Shown here one piece after another: positions 15,484-21,973 of a stretch of 35,819 bases of DNA (position 1 is the stretch's first letter; each line of letters starts with the position of its first letter). The DNA is taken from the NCBI RefSeq assembly GCF_017873175.1, contig NZ_JAGGJW010000028.1, positions 1 to 35,819 of the forward strand, given 5' to 3'. The notes below the pieces were generated by a model that saw nothing but the letters and a program-made list of their open reading frames with translations, was not told where the DNA came from and did no database searches. The position numbers and the translations under genes are program-made. Source of the stretch: Neorhizobium petrolearium (GTDB lineage Bacteria > Pseudomonadota > Alphaproteobacteria > Rhizobiales > Rhizobiaceae).

Positions 15484-16221
15484 ATGCCCGTTGATGCTCT
15501 CTACCGCGACGACTTCTATCTTTCGACAGCCGAAGCGGAGGTGACGACCATCCACGAAGACGGCGGCATCGAGCTCAATCGCACCTGCTTTTACGCCGCA
15601 TCCGGCGGACAACCAGGCGATACCGGTTTCCTGGAGAGGGCCGACGGCACGAAGATCGCGCTCACCCAGACGAAGCATGGCGCCACCAAGGACATCATCA
15701 TTCACGTGCCGCTCGAAGGCGAACCCCAGCCGCTCGTCGGCGAGAAGCTGACGCTGCATGTCGACTGGGCGCGCCGTTACCGGCTCATGCGCATGCATAC
15801 CGCCTGTCATCTGCTGTCCGTGGTCTGCCCCTATCCGATCACCGGGGCGGCTGTCGGGGAAGAGGAGTCGCGGGTCGATTTCGACATGAGCGAGACGATC
15901 GACAGGCATGAGGTCACGGCGAAGCTCATGGAACTCGTCGGGCAGAACCATCCGGTTTACGTGCAGTGGATCACCGACGAGGAGTTGAGCGCCAATCCGG
16001 GCATCGTCAAATCCAAGAACGTCCGCCCGCCGATCGGCATGGGCCGCGTCAGCCTTGTTTGCATCGGCGCGGATTCCAGCGTTGACAGCCAGCCCTGCGG
16101 CGGCACACATGTCTCCGAAACGCAGGAGGTCGGCGCAATTCACATCGCCAAGATCGAGAAGAAGGGCAAGGAGAACCGGCGTTTCCGCATAAGGTTCGGC
16201 GCACCGGGCGCTGAAGCCTGA
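15484..16221 (+). CDS. Alanyl-tRNA editing protein (AlaX family)
   Basis: 245 aa, a free-standing relative of the editing domain of alanyl-tRNA synthetase. The zinc/catalytic site is complete: H105 and H109 in MHTACH, and C205 and H209 in QPCGGTHV. The upstream glycine motif FYAASGGQPGDTG is also present. Such proteins hydrolyse Ser- or Gly-tRNA(Ala) that the synthetase mischarged. It lies 21 bases after the cysteine-synthase-like gene and 27 bases before sseA. Coupling of a mis-seryl-tRNA proofreader with serine-to-cysteine chemistry may be meaningful: free serine is the error substrate. The length fits medium-size AlaX. Confidence 0.92.
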   Translation: MPVDALYRDDFYLSTAEAEVTTIHEDGGIELNRTCFYAASGGQPGDTGFLERADGTKIALTQTKHGATKDIIIHVPLEGEPQPLVGEKLTLHVDWARRYRLMRMHTACHLLSVVCPYPITGAAVGEEESRVDFDMSETIDRHEVTAKLMELVGQNHPVYVQWITDEELSANPGIVKSKNVRPPIGMGRVSLVCIGADSSVDSQPCGGTHVSETQEVGAIHIAKIEKKGKENRRFRIRFGAPGAEA

Positions 16222-16248
16222 TTCTTTCGATTCAAATGGAGGTATCCC

Positions 16249-17115
16249 ATGAGCGAAACCAGCCGTTTCGTCGTTTCGTCCGAGTGGCTTCAGAATGCGC
16301 TCGGCAGTCCGGACCTCAGGGTCGTCGATGCTTCCTTCTATCTGCCCGCTCAGAATCGGGACGCGGATGCCGAATATGCCGCCGGTCATATCCCCGGCGC
16401 CGTCCGCTTCGATCATGACAAGGTCGCAGACCATTCAACCGGCCTGCCGCATATGGTGCCGGCACCCGAGGTCTTCGCCGAAGCGGTCGGCAAAATGGGC
16501 ATTTCGGAAAACGACCGTATCGTCATCTATGACGGGCCCGGCATCTTCTCCGCGCCGCGCGGCTGGTGGCTGTTCCGCATCATGGGCGCAAGGAACGTCT
16601 ATGTGCTCGACGGCGGGCTGGATGGCTGGAAGGCAGAAGGCCGGCCGCTTGAAACCGCCGTCCCCTCGCCTGCGCCCGTTACCTTCATGCCGCAGTTCCG
16701 AGTCGACAAGGTGATCGATTTCCACACCATGCTTGAGATTGTCGGCGACAGCTCGCGGCAGATCGCCGATGCGCGTTCTGCCGGCCGCTTTTCCGGCACC
16801 GAACCGGAACCCCGCGCCGGCATGCGCTCCGGCCACATGCCCGGCGCGCGCAGCCTTCCCTCCGGCACGTTCTCGGTGAACGGCAAACTCAGGCCGCTGC
16901 CGGAATTGAGACGGGCAATCGAAGACGCAGGCATCGATTTCGGGCAGCCGGTGGTGACGAGTTGCGGCTCCGGCATCACCGCCGCAATCATCACGCTGGC
17001 GCTCGAATCCCTCGGCCATGAAGACAATGCGCTCTACGACGGTTCCTGGACCGAGTGGGGCAGCCGCCAGGATACGCCGGTCGTCACAGGCCCACCGTCA
17101 CCCAAAGCTGCCTGA
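16249..17115 (+). CDS. sseA: 3-mercaptopyruvate sulfurtransferase
   Basis: 288 aa with two rhodanese domains (about 5-135 and 155-280). The second carries the catalytic C239 in VTSCGSGITAAI. The CGSG[IV]TA loop marks mercaptopyruvate sulfurtransferases, as opposed to the CRxGxR loop of thiosulfate sulfurtransferases. It moves sulfur from 3-mercaptopyruvate, a cysteine transamination product, to thiols or cyanide, giving pyruvate. GGAGG stands seven bases before the ATG. It follows the tRNA editing gene and is followed after 5 bases by the GNAT gene, so the four should be one transcript. Confidence 0.93.
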   Translation: MSETSRFVVSSEWLQNALGSPDLRVVDASFYLPAQNRDADAEYAAGHIPGAVRFDHDKVADHSTGLPHMVPAPEVFAEAVGKMGISENDRIVIYDGPGIFSAPRGWWLFRIMGARNVYVLDGGLDGWKAEGRPLETAVPSPAPVTFMPQFRVDKVIDFHTMLEIVGDSSRQIADARSAGRFSGTEPEPRAGMRSGHMPGARSLPSGTFSVNGKLRPLPELRRAIEDAGIDFGQPVVTSCGSGITAAIITLALESLGHEDNALYDGSWTEWGSRQDTPVVTGPPSPKAA

Positions 17116-17120
17116 TTGCC

Positions 17121-17690
17121 ATGGCGAAGAAGTCAGCATCGCCCAAGGCTCCTCTCAAGGCCCATGTCACGCAACTGGAAATGACCGCGCCGCCCAAGGC
17201 CAGCCTGCCGGTGCCCGTCAACATCCAGACGGCGATCATCCGCGCGCCGGATATTCCGCTCCACTACTACCGTTACCTCTACCGGCAGGTGGGCAAGCGC
17301 TGGCACTGGTATAAGCGGCTGCGGATGACCGACGAGGAACTTGCCGCAGCGATCCATGATCCGCGCGCGTCGGTTACCGTGCTTTACGTCAACGGCGCGC
17401 CGGCAGGCTTTTTCGAACTCCGGCAGGAGAACGAGGAGGTCGTCGAGCTCTCCTATTTCGGGCTGTTCGAGCGGGCGATCGGGCTCGGTATCGGCAAATG
17501 GTTCCTGCTGCAGGCGCTCTATGCCGCCTGGCAGGACAATCCGCAAAAGGTTACCGTCACCACCAATACGCTCGACCACCCGCGCGCCCTGCAGCTCTAC
17601 CAGATGATGGGCTTCTCGCCCGTCTCGACCTACGAGGCGCTGGTCCAGCCGATGACGGACGCGGAATTGCTCAAAGCGCTGGACGCCTGA
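17121..17690 (+). CDS. GNAT family N-acetyltransferase
   Basis: 189 aa. The first 35 residues are a basic, proline/alanine-rich leader (MAKKSASPKAPLKAHV). The rest is a GNAT fold: strand VLYVNGAPAGFFELRQ, then VVELSYFGLFERAIGLGIGKWFLLQAL, where GLGIGKW corresponds to the acetyl-CoA pyrophosphate loop, and the final VTTNTLDHPRALQLYQMMGF typical of the family. It should acetylate an amine; the substrate is unknown. The ATG at 17121 lies 5 bases after the sseA stop without a good Shine-Dalgarno, which suggests translational coupling. Its fixed position after sseA hints at a small sulfur-containing or amino acid substrate, but this is inference. Confidence 0.85.
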   Translation: MAKKSASPKAPLKAHVTQLEMTAPPKASLPVPVNIQTAIIRAPDIPLHYYRYLYRQVGKRWHWYKRLRMTDEELAAAIHDPRASVTVLYVNGAPAGFFELRQENEEVVELSYFGLFERAIGLGIGKWFLLQALYAAWQDNPQKVTVTTNTLDHPRALQLYQMMGFSPVSTYEALVQPMTDAELLKALDA

Positions 17691-17766
17691 TATCCCGGCA
17701 AGAAACGGGTGGTTTTATGCTCCGCTCGGCGGCATCTCTTGGCAACACCGACAAAGGAGTTTTGCC

Positions 17767-18270
17767 ATGACGATCGCCTTCGTAGCCATGCCGACCAAAG
17801 ATGCAGCTCATCTGTGGAACGGCGGACCCGACGCCTACGGTCACCATCCGGAGACAAAGGTTTCGGATGGCCCGGGCTATCCCTGCCGCCATTGCCTGAA
17901 AAACATCGATGCCGGCGAGGAACTGCTGGTTCTCGCCTATCGTCCGTTTCGTGAGTTGCAGCCCTATGCGGAAACGGGACCGATCTTCCTGCACAAGCAG
18001 GCATGCGAGCGCTATGCGGCGGAAGAGGTCTTGCCGCCGATGCTGTCGAGTTCGGACTATATCGTGCGCGGATACGGCCATGACGACCGCATCGTCTACG
18101 GCAGCGGCGCGGTGACGCCGACGGAAAAGATCGCCTCCCGTGCGGAGGAATTGCTCGCCCGCGAGGACATCGCCTATGTGCATGTCCGCTCGGCGCGCAA
18201 CAATTGCTATCAGTGCCGGATCGATAAAGCCGAAGCGCCGGCATTTGCGGATACAGGAATTGCCATCTGA
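17767..18270 (+). CDS. DUF1203 protein
   Basis: 167 aa, matching the DUF1203 family. Landmarks are PGYPCRHCLKNIDAGEELLV, with a CxxC pair near the N-terminus, LAYRPF, GPIFLHKQAC in the middle, and a C-terminal RSARNNCYQCRI with a second CxxC. The two cysteine pairs and nearby histidines could bind a metal such as zinc. No function is established. AAAGGAG lies before the ATG. It is 76 bases after the GNAT gene and 14 bases before the NTF2-like gene, so it may have its own weak promoter or be part of the long operon. Confidence 0.82.
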   Translation: MTIAFVAMPTKDAAHLWNGGPDAYGHHPETKVSDGPGYPCRHCLKNIDAGEELLVLAYRPFRELQPYAETGPIFLHKQACERYAAEEVLPPMLSSSDYIVRGYGHDDRIVYGSGAVTPTEKIASRAEELLAREDIAYVHVRSARNNCYQCRIDKAEAPAFADTGIAI

Positions 18271-18284
18271 GCGGGAGCGGAACC

Positions 18285-18698
18285 ATGACCAGTCTCGATG
18301 CACGCGCCATTGTCGACCGGATGTTTGCAGTCGAAATGGCCTTCCTGACGTCGAATGAAAAAGACATCCGGCAACTGGCGAAAGCTTTCGCGGATGATGT
18401 CGTTGTCCGTGAACCCGCATCGCTGCCCTACGGCGGCGACTGGCGCGGCCTCGATGGAATTGCCAGACTTTTCGACAGGATGAACGATGTCTGGAGCAAT
18501 ATGGACTTGAAGGAGCTCCATGTCACCGGAGCGCCGGACCGCATTCACCTCTCTTGCACGCTGACAATGGTGGCCCGTTCCACCGGCAAGAGCATTACAC
18601 AACCGTTTTGCGAATTCCTCCACTTCCGGGACGGCCGCCTTGCGGAGGGAATTCCGTTTTACTACGACACCAAGGAACTGCTCGACATCATGGCATGA
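18285..18698 (+). CDS. SnoaL/NTF2-like protein
   Basis: 137 aa, alpha+beta cone fold of the NTF2/SnoaL type. It starts with an amphipathic helix (ARAIVDRMFAVEMAFL), has FADDVVVREPASLPYGGDWRGLDGIARLF (the usual loop preceding the helix that closes the pocket), and ends in ITQPFCEFLHFRDGRLAE, the conserved last strands. Family members are small-molecule isomerases/cyclases or binding domains; the ligand cannot be predicted. A Shine-Dalgarno GGAGCGG precedes the start. It is the last gene of the plus-strand run. Confidence 0.78.
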   Translation: MTSLDARAIVDRMFAVEMAFLTSNEKDIRQLAKAFADDVVVREPASLPYGGDWRGLDGIARLFDRMNDVWSNMDLKELHVTGAPDRIHLSCTLTMVARSTGKSITQPFCEFLHFRDGRLAEGIPFYYDTKELLDIMA

Positions 18699-18723
18699 AA
18701 AGAGCCGCCTGAGCGCGGCTGCT
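18698..18723 (-). terminator. Terminator for the minus-strand padR gene
   Basis: On the minus strand AGCCGC and GCGGCT (18720-18715 and 18708-18703) form a 6-bp stem with a 6-base loop, followed by CTTTTC. It touches the end of the NTF2-like gene. It would end transcription coming from padR. Confidence 0.6.
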
Positions 18724-18762
18724 CCGGCGGCCTGTCTTCATGCTGTATTGCCGGTATGGGAA

Positions 18763-18785
18763 AGCGCCGGTGGTAAACCGGCGCT
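18763..18785 (-). terminator. First hairpin after padR
   Basis: The arms AGCGCCGG (18763-18770) and CCGGCGCT (18778-18785) form an 8-bp stem with a 7-base loop, 13 bases beyond the padR stop, followed on the minus strand by TTT only. Together with the hairpin at 18703-18720 it probably ends the padR transcript. Confidence 0.5.
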
Positions 18786-18797
18786 CCGGCAGGAGGA

Positions 18798-19478
18798 TCA
18801 CGCGTCGTTTTGGTTCCGGTCTTCAGGACCGTCCAGGTCTTCCGCGATATCAAGCAGCAGCTTGACGATCTCTCCGGCCTTCTTCTCGTCCGTTTCGAGC
18901 TTGCGGGCGATCACCTCGCGCAGGTTCAGCATGGCGGCGTCGATGCTGCGGGGCAGAACAGGGCCGCCGTCGCTGCCACGGCGCTGCGACCGCTCCTGCT
19001 TTTCACGGATGCGTTCGGCGAGCTGCGACAAACGATCGAGGATGGTCGAGGCAAAGCTGCGGTTCTCGTCGAGATATTTGCGTCCCTCGTCGGTGATCGC
19101 ATAACGCTTCTTGTTGCCGTCGGCTTCGGCGGTCACGTAGCCCGCCTCCTCGAGATAGGTGAGCGTCGGATAGATGACGCCCGGGCTCGGCGCGTAGAAA
19201 CCGTAAGTCAGGTCCTCGATGTGCTTGATGATCTCGTAGCCGTGGCGCGGTTCCTTCTCGATCAGGGCCAGCACAACGAGACGCAGATCCCCCTGCATCA
19301 GGAAACGGCCGATGCGGCCGTCGCCCTCGTCACCGAAACCGCGACCGCCGCCCGGTCCCCCACGACCGCCAAACCCGCGACCGAACCCGCCACCGCGCAT
19401 GGCGAACATTTCCTCGAAACCTCTTCGGCCACCGCGTTCGCCGCAGCCGTTCCGTCCATCAAATTTGTGTCCAAACAT
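18798..19478 (-). CDS. PadR-family transcriptional regulator with Gly-rich N-terminal tail
   Basis: 226 aa. Residues 1-58 form a flexible Gly/Arg-rich tail with a few His and Cys (MFGHKFDGRNGCGERGG). The PadR winged helix follows (about 60-140): MQGDLRLVVLALIEKEPRHGYEI, then FYAPSPGVIYPTLTYLEEAGYV and KKRYAITDEGRKYL. A C-terminal helical dimerisation region follows. The start at 19478 has AAGGAG. Tails of this sort occur in metal-responsive PadR proteins such as YqjI/NfeR, so metal sensing is possible but unproven. Its own promoter region carries palindromes with the core GATATATC, consistent with autoregulation. No obvious target gene other than padR itself lies next to them. Confidence 0.88.
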   Translation of the reverse strand: MFGHKFDGRNGCGERGGRRGFEEMFAMRGGGFGRGFGGRGGPGGGRGFGDEGDGRIGRFLMQGDLRLVVLALIEKEPRHGYEIIKHIEDLTYGFYAPSPGVIYPTLTYLEEAGYVTAEADGNKKRYAITDEGRKYLDENRSFASTILDRLSQLAERIREKQERSQRRGSDGGPVLPRSIDAAMLNLREVIARKLETDEKKAGEIVKLLLDIAEDLDGPEDRNQNDA

Positions 19479-19493
19479 CGTTGTCTCCTTCAG

Positions 19494-19521
19494 ACTATCT
19501 TTCGATATATCTAAAGATAGT
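19494..19521. promoter_or_regulatory. PadR operator site 1
   Basis: A 28-base near-perfect palindrome, centre TTCGATATATCTAA (19501-19514), with outer arms ACTATCT (19494-19500) and AGATAGT (19515-19521). It begins 15 bases upstream of the padR start codon, where binding would block transcription or early elongation. Confidence 0.65.
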
Positions 19522-19545
19522 CCATTGGTTAATTTCGTCAACAAC

Positions 19546-19559
19546 TTCGATATATCGAA
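19546..19559. promoter_or_regulatory. PadR operator site 2
   Basis: A perfect 14-base palindrome, TTCGATATATCGAA, centred 45 bases upstream of site 1. The repeat of the same core within the padR promoter region supports it as an operator. Confidence 0.6.
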
Positions 19560-19586
19560 ATTATATCTAATTGATTTCAAAAAGAG

Positions 19587-19620
19587 AAAAAGCGCCAACA
19601 GAAGCCTGTCGGCGCTTTTT
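19587..19620. terminator. Terminator after ald, bidirectional in form
   Basis: The arms AAAAAGCGCC (19587-19596) and GGCGCTTTTT (19611-19620) form a 10-bp stem, extended inwards by ACAG/CTGT. Read from ald (minus strand) the hairpin ends in a T-run. It separates ald from padR transcription. Confidence 0.85.
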
Positions 19621-19658
19621 CGGGTCAGCGATCAATCAGCTCAGTGATTTACAATGTC

Positions 19659-19672
19659 TTAGATATATCGAA
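19659..19672. promoter_or_regulatory. Third copy of the PadR operator core
   Basis: TTAGATATATCGAA, the same core as sites 1 and 2, but beyond the terminator and only 10 bases past the ald stop codon. No start codon is near. It may be an auxiliary site for DNA looping, or a leftover. Confidence 0.45.
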
Positions 19673-19681
19673 ACCTACCGC

Positions 19682-20800
19682 TCACGCCACATTCAGCAGG
19701 CTTTCCGGCGCAAAGGCCTCGTAGCCCAGCGCTTCGGCAACCGCCCGGTTGGTTATCCTGCCCTTATGGACGTTGAGGCCGTTACGGAGATGCTTGTCCT
19801 CGGCGATCGCCCGCAGGCCACGGTCGGCAAGCGCCAGGCCATGTTGCAGCGTCGCGTTGTTCAACGCATGGGCAGAGGTGATCGGCACGGCGCCCGGCAT
19901 GTTCGCCACGCAATAGTGCACGATGCCGTCGACCTCGTAGGTCGGTTCGGAATGGGTCGTCGCATGCGAGGTCTCGAAGCAGCCGCCCTGGTCGATCGCG
20001 ACGTCGACCATGACCGCGCCCTGCTTCATGCCGGAGAGCATCTCGCGGCTGACAAGTTTCGGCGCGGCGGCGCCTGGAATGAGAACTGCCCCGATGACGA
20101 GATCGGCGGAGAAGACTTCCTCTTCCACCGCGTCGATGGTCGAATAACGGGTATGGACGCGGCCACTGAAGATATCGTCGAGCTGGCGAAGCCGCGGCAG
20201 CGAGCGGTCGATGATGGTGACATCGGCGCCGAGGCCGGTCGCCATCTTGGCCGCATGCAGGCCTACGACGCCGCCGCCGATCACCGCGACCTTCGCCGGC
20301 AGAACACCCGGCACGCCGCCGAGCAGGATGCCGCGGCCGCCATTGGCTTTCTGCAGCGCGGTTGCGCCCGCCTGGATCGCCAGGCGTCCCGCCACTTCCG
20401 ACATCGGCGCAAGCAGCGGCAGGCCGCCGCGCTCGTCGGTCACCGTCTCGTAGGCGACGGCGGTCACGCCGGATGTGATGAGGCCCTTGGTCTGTTCCGG
20501 ATCGGGAGCGAGATGGAGATAGGTGTAGAGGAGCTGGCCTTCACGGAGCTGCACCCATTCCGTCGGCTGGGGCTCCTTGACCTTCACGACCATGTCGGAT
20601 TTTTCGAAGATCTCTTTTGCCGTGCCGACGATCCTGGCGCCGGCGGCGATATAGGCGGCATCGTCCGCGCCAATTCCGGCGCCCGCCTTGGTTTCGATCA
20701 GGACCTCGTGGCCATGGGCCACATATTCACGCACCGCGCCGGGCGTCAGGCCCACACGGTATTCATGGTTTTTGATTTCCTTCGGGCACCCGACACGCAT
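19682..20800 (-). CDS. ald: Alanine dehydrogenase
   Basis: 372 aa, standard Ald length. It starts MRVGCPKEIKNHEYRVGLTP, the family signature, with substrate residues in the R-V-G-L-T-P region, MVVKVKEPQ and TYLHLA (catalytic Lys and His). The Rossmann NAD site lies near the middle (VAVIGGGVVGLHAAKMATGL). It interconverts L-alanine and pyruvate plus ammonia with NAD, allowing alanine to be used as carbon and nitrogen source. GAGGAA precedes the ATG. It is transcribed divergently from an Lrp/AsnC regulator, the usual AldR arrangement in alphaproteobacteria, and ends in a strong terminator. Confidence 0.97.
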   Translation of the reverse strand: MRVGCPKEIKNHEYRVGLTPGAVREYVAHGHEVLIETKAGAGIGADDAAYIAAGARIVGTAKEIFEKSDMVVKVKEPQPTEWVQLREGQLLYTYLHLAPDPEQTKGLITSGVTAVAYETVTDERGGLPLLAPMSEVAGRLAIQAGATALQKANGGRGILLGGVPGVLPAKVAVIGGGVVGLHAAKMATGLGADVTIIDRSLPRLRQLDDIFSGRVHTRYSTIDAVEEEVFSADLVIGAVLIPGAAAPKLVSREMLSGMKQGAVMVDVAIDQGGCFETSHATTHSEPTYEVDGIVHYCVANMPGAVPITSAHALNNATLQHGLALADRGLRAIAEDKHLRNGLNVHKGRITNRAVAEALGYEAFAPESLLNVA

Positions 20801-20894
20801 ACAGCGTTCCTCTCAGTTTGGTGGCTTTCGCCGGTTGACGTTCCCAAATCCAGAAAACCAGAGAATCGGTGAAATGTCCTTGCGAAGAGGAATT

Positions 20895-20914
20895 GCGAAA
20901 ATACCATTTTTCGC
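20895..20914. promoter_or_regulatory. Putative Lrp/AldR operator between ald and its regulator
   Basis: The 20-base inverted repeat GCGAAAATACCATTTTTCGC lies in the 155-base divergent promoter region, 95 bases from the ald start and 42 from the regulator start. AT-rich dyads of this kind are typical Lrp-family sites. The assignment rests on position and symmetry only. Confidence 0.55.
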
Positions 20915-20955
20915 GGATTATTGCGTCTTGAAAGAGATCTTCGAAGGATATTCGA

Positions 20956-21417
20956 ATGGGCAACCTGGATACCATCGATCTTGCGATCATGCGAACGCTT
21001 CAGGACAATGGCCGCATCTCCAATGCGGACCTGGCCCAGCGCGTCGGCCTGTCGCCTTCCGCCTGCTCGCGACGGCTCGATATCCTTGAAAAGAACGGCA
21101 CGATTAGCGGCTATCACGCACGCCTTTCCAACAAGGCGCTCGACTACAAGATGATGGTGATCGTGCATATCTCGCTGTCGGGCCAGTTCGCCAAGACGCT
21201 CGCCGAATTCGAGGCGGCGGTGAAGCTCTGCCCCAATGTGCTTGTCTGCTACCTGATGTCGGGCGAATACGACTATATCCTGCGCGTCGCGGCCAAGGAT
21301 CTTGAGGATTACGAGCATATCCACCGCGACTGGCTGTCGGCCCTGCCCCACGTGGTGAAGATCAATTCGAGCTTCGCGCTGCGCGAAATCATCGACCGTC
21401 CCAATGTGGGGCTGTGA
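20956..21417 (+). CDS. Lrp/AsnC-family regulator (AldR-like)
   Basis: 153 aa. The N-terminal helix-turn-helix (about 5-60) reads TIDLAIMRTLQDNGRISNAD followed by LAQRVGLSPSACSRRLDILE. The C-terminal RAM/ligand-binding domain (about 68-145) includes VLVCYLMSGEYDYILRVAA. Such proteins form octamers and respond to amino acids. Its gene is divergent from ald, so it is very likely the alanine-responsive activator of ald. AAGGA precedes the ATG. Confidence 0.93.
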   Translation: MGNLDTIDLAIMRTLQDNGRISNADLAQRVGLSPSACSRRLDILEKNGTISGYHARLSNKALDYKMMVIVHISLSGQFAKTLAEFEAAVKLCPNVLVCYLMSGEYDYILRVAAKDLEDYEHIHRDWLSALPHVVKINSSFALREIIDRPNVGL

Positions 21418-21509
21418 CCGGAATCGCTCGACTTTTACGGATCACTCTAAACGCGCCTCAACCTGTCCCTGATATGGAGTTTCCCTGAGAACGGCAATTG
21501 AGGGATGTC

Positions 21510-21848
21510 ATGCTCAGCAAGACCATCGGGATGAAGACCCGCAGCGCAGCCCGCCAGAAGACACGCATCTATGGCACGGTCAAATATTACCATCAGCAGA
21601 CAAAGGGGCGCGTCGTCGATCTTTCCGCCACCGGCATGGCGCTCGACCTCGGCGGACCGTTTCACGCTGCCAACGGTAGCCCGGTCAAAATCGAAAGCGA
21701 GGAACTCGGCATTCTGGAGGGCACGGTGAAATGGTGCCACCGTGGTCGCCTCGGCATCCAGTTCCGGCCGAACTCGAATGCAGCGGCCCAGGTCTCCTCC
21801 TATTTCCGCTTCTTCCACAAGGAAATCAGACCAGTCATCGCCCGGTGA
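21510..21848 (+). CDS. PilZ-domain protein, likely c-di-GMP receptor
   Basis: 112 aa, a single PilZ domain. The two ligand motifs are RQKTR (RxxxR type) near the N-terminus and VDLSATGMAL (D/N-x-S-x-x-G) about 20 residues later. Both are intact, so cyclic-di-GMP binding is expected. The ATG at 21510 has GAGGG eight bases upstream and is preferred to one four codons earlier. It is a free-standing gene followed by a strong hairpin. A diguanylate cyclase with a conserved GGEEF is encoded at 27379-28665, but there is no direct link. Confidence 0.85.
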   Translation: MLSKTIGMKTRSAARQKTRIYGTVKYYHQQTKGRVVDLSATGMALDLGGPFHAANGSPVKIESEELGILEGTVKWCHRGRLGIQFRPNSNAAAQVSSYFRFFHKEIRPVIAR

Positions 21849-21865
21849 CATCGCGGGGCCGGCGC

Positions 21866-21886
21866 GTTCGCCGACCATCGGCGAAC
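21866..21886 (+). terminator. Hairpin after the PilZ gene
   Basis: A perfect 9-bp stem, GTTCGCCGA (21866-21874) / TCGGCGAAC (21878-21886), with a 3-base loop, 17 bases past the stop. No T-run follows, so termination would be imperfect or Rho-assisted. Confidence 0.5.
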
Positions 21887-21973
21887 CACGCGATTTCCCC
21901 TGTCATTATACTGATGCAAGCGCGTGCGATTGCGCTAAGCTGATCTCGCAAAAGACCCCAGAGGGAGATGTCC

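Noticed and set aside
19571..20872. A 433-codon plus-strand open frame across ald
   Set aside because: It runs through a strong terminator and antisense to an unambiguous alanine dehydrogenase.
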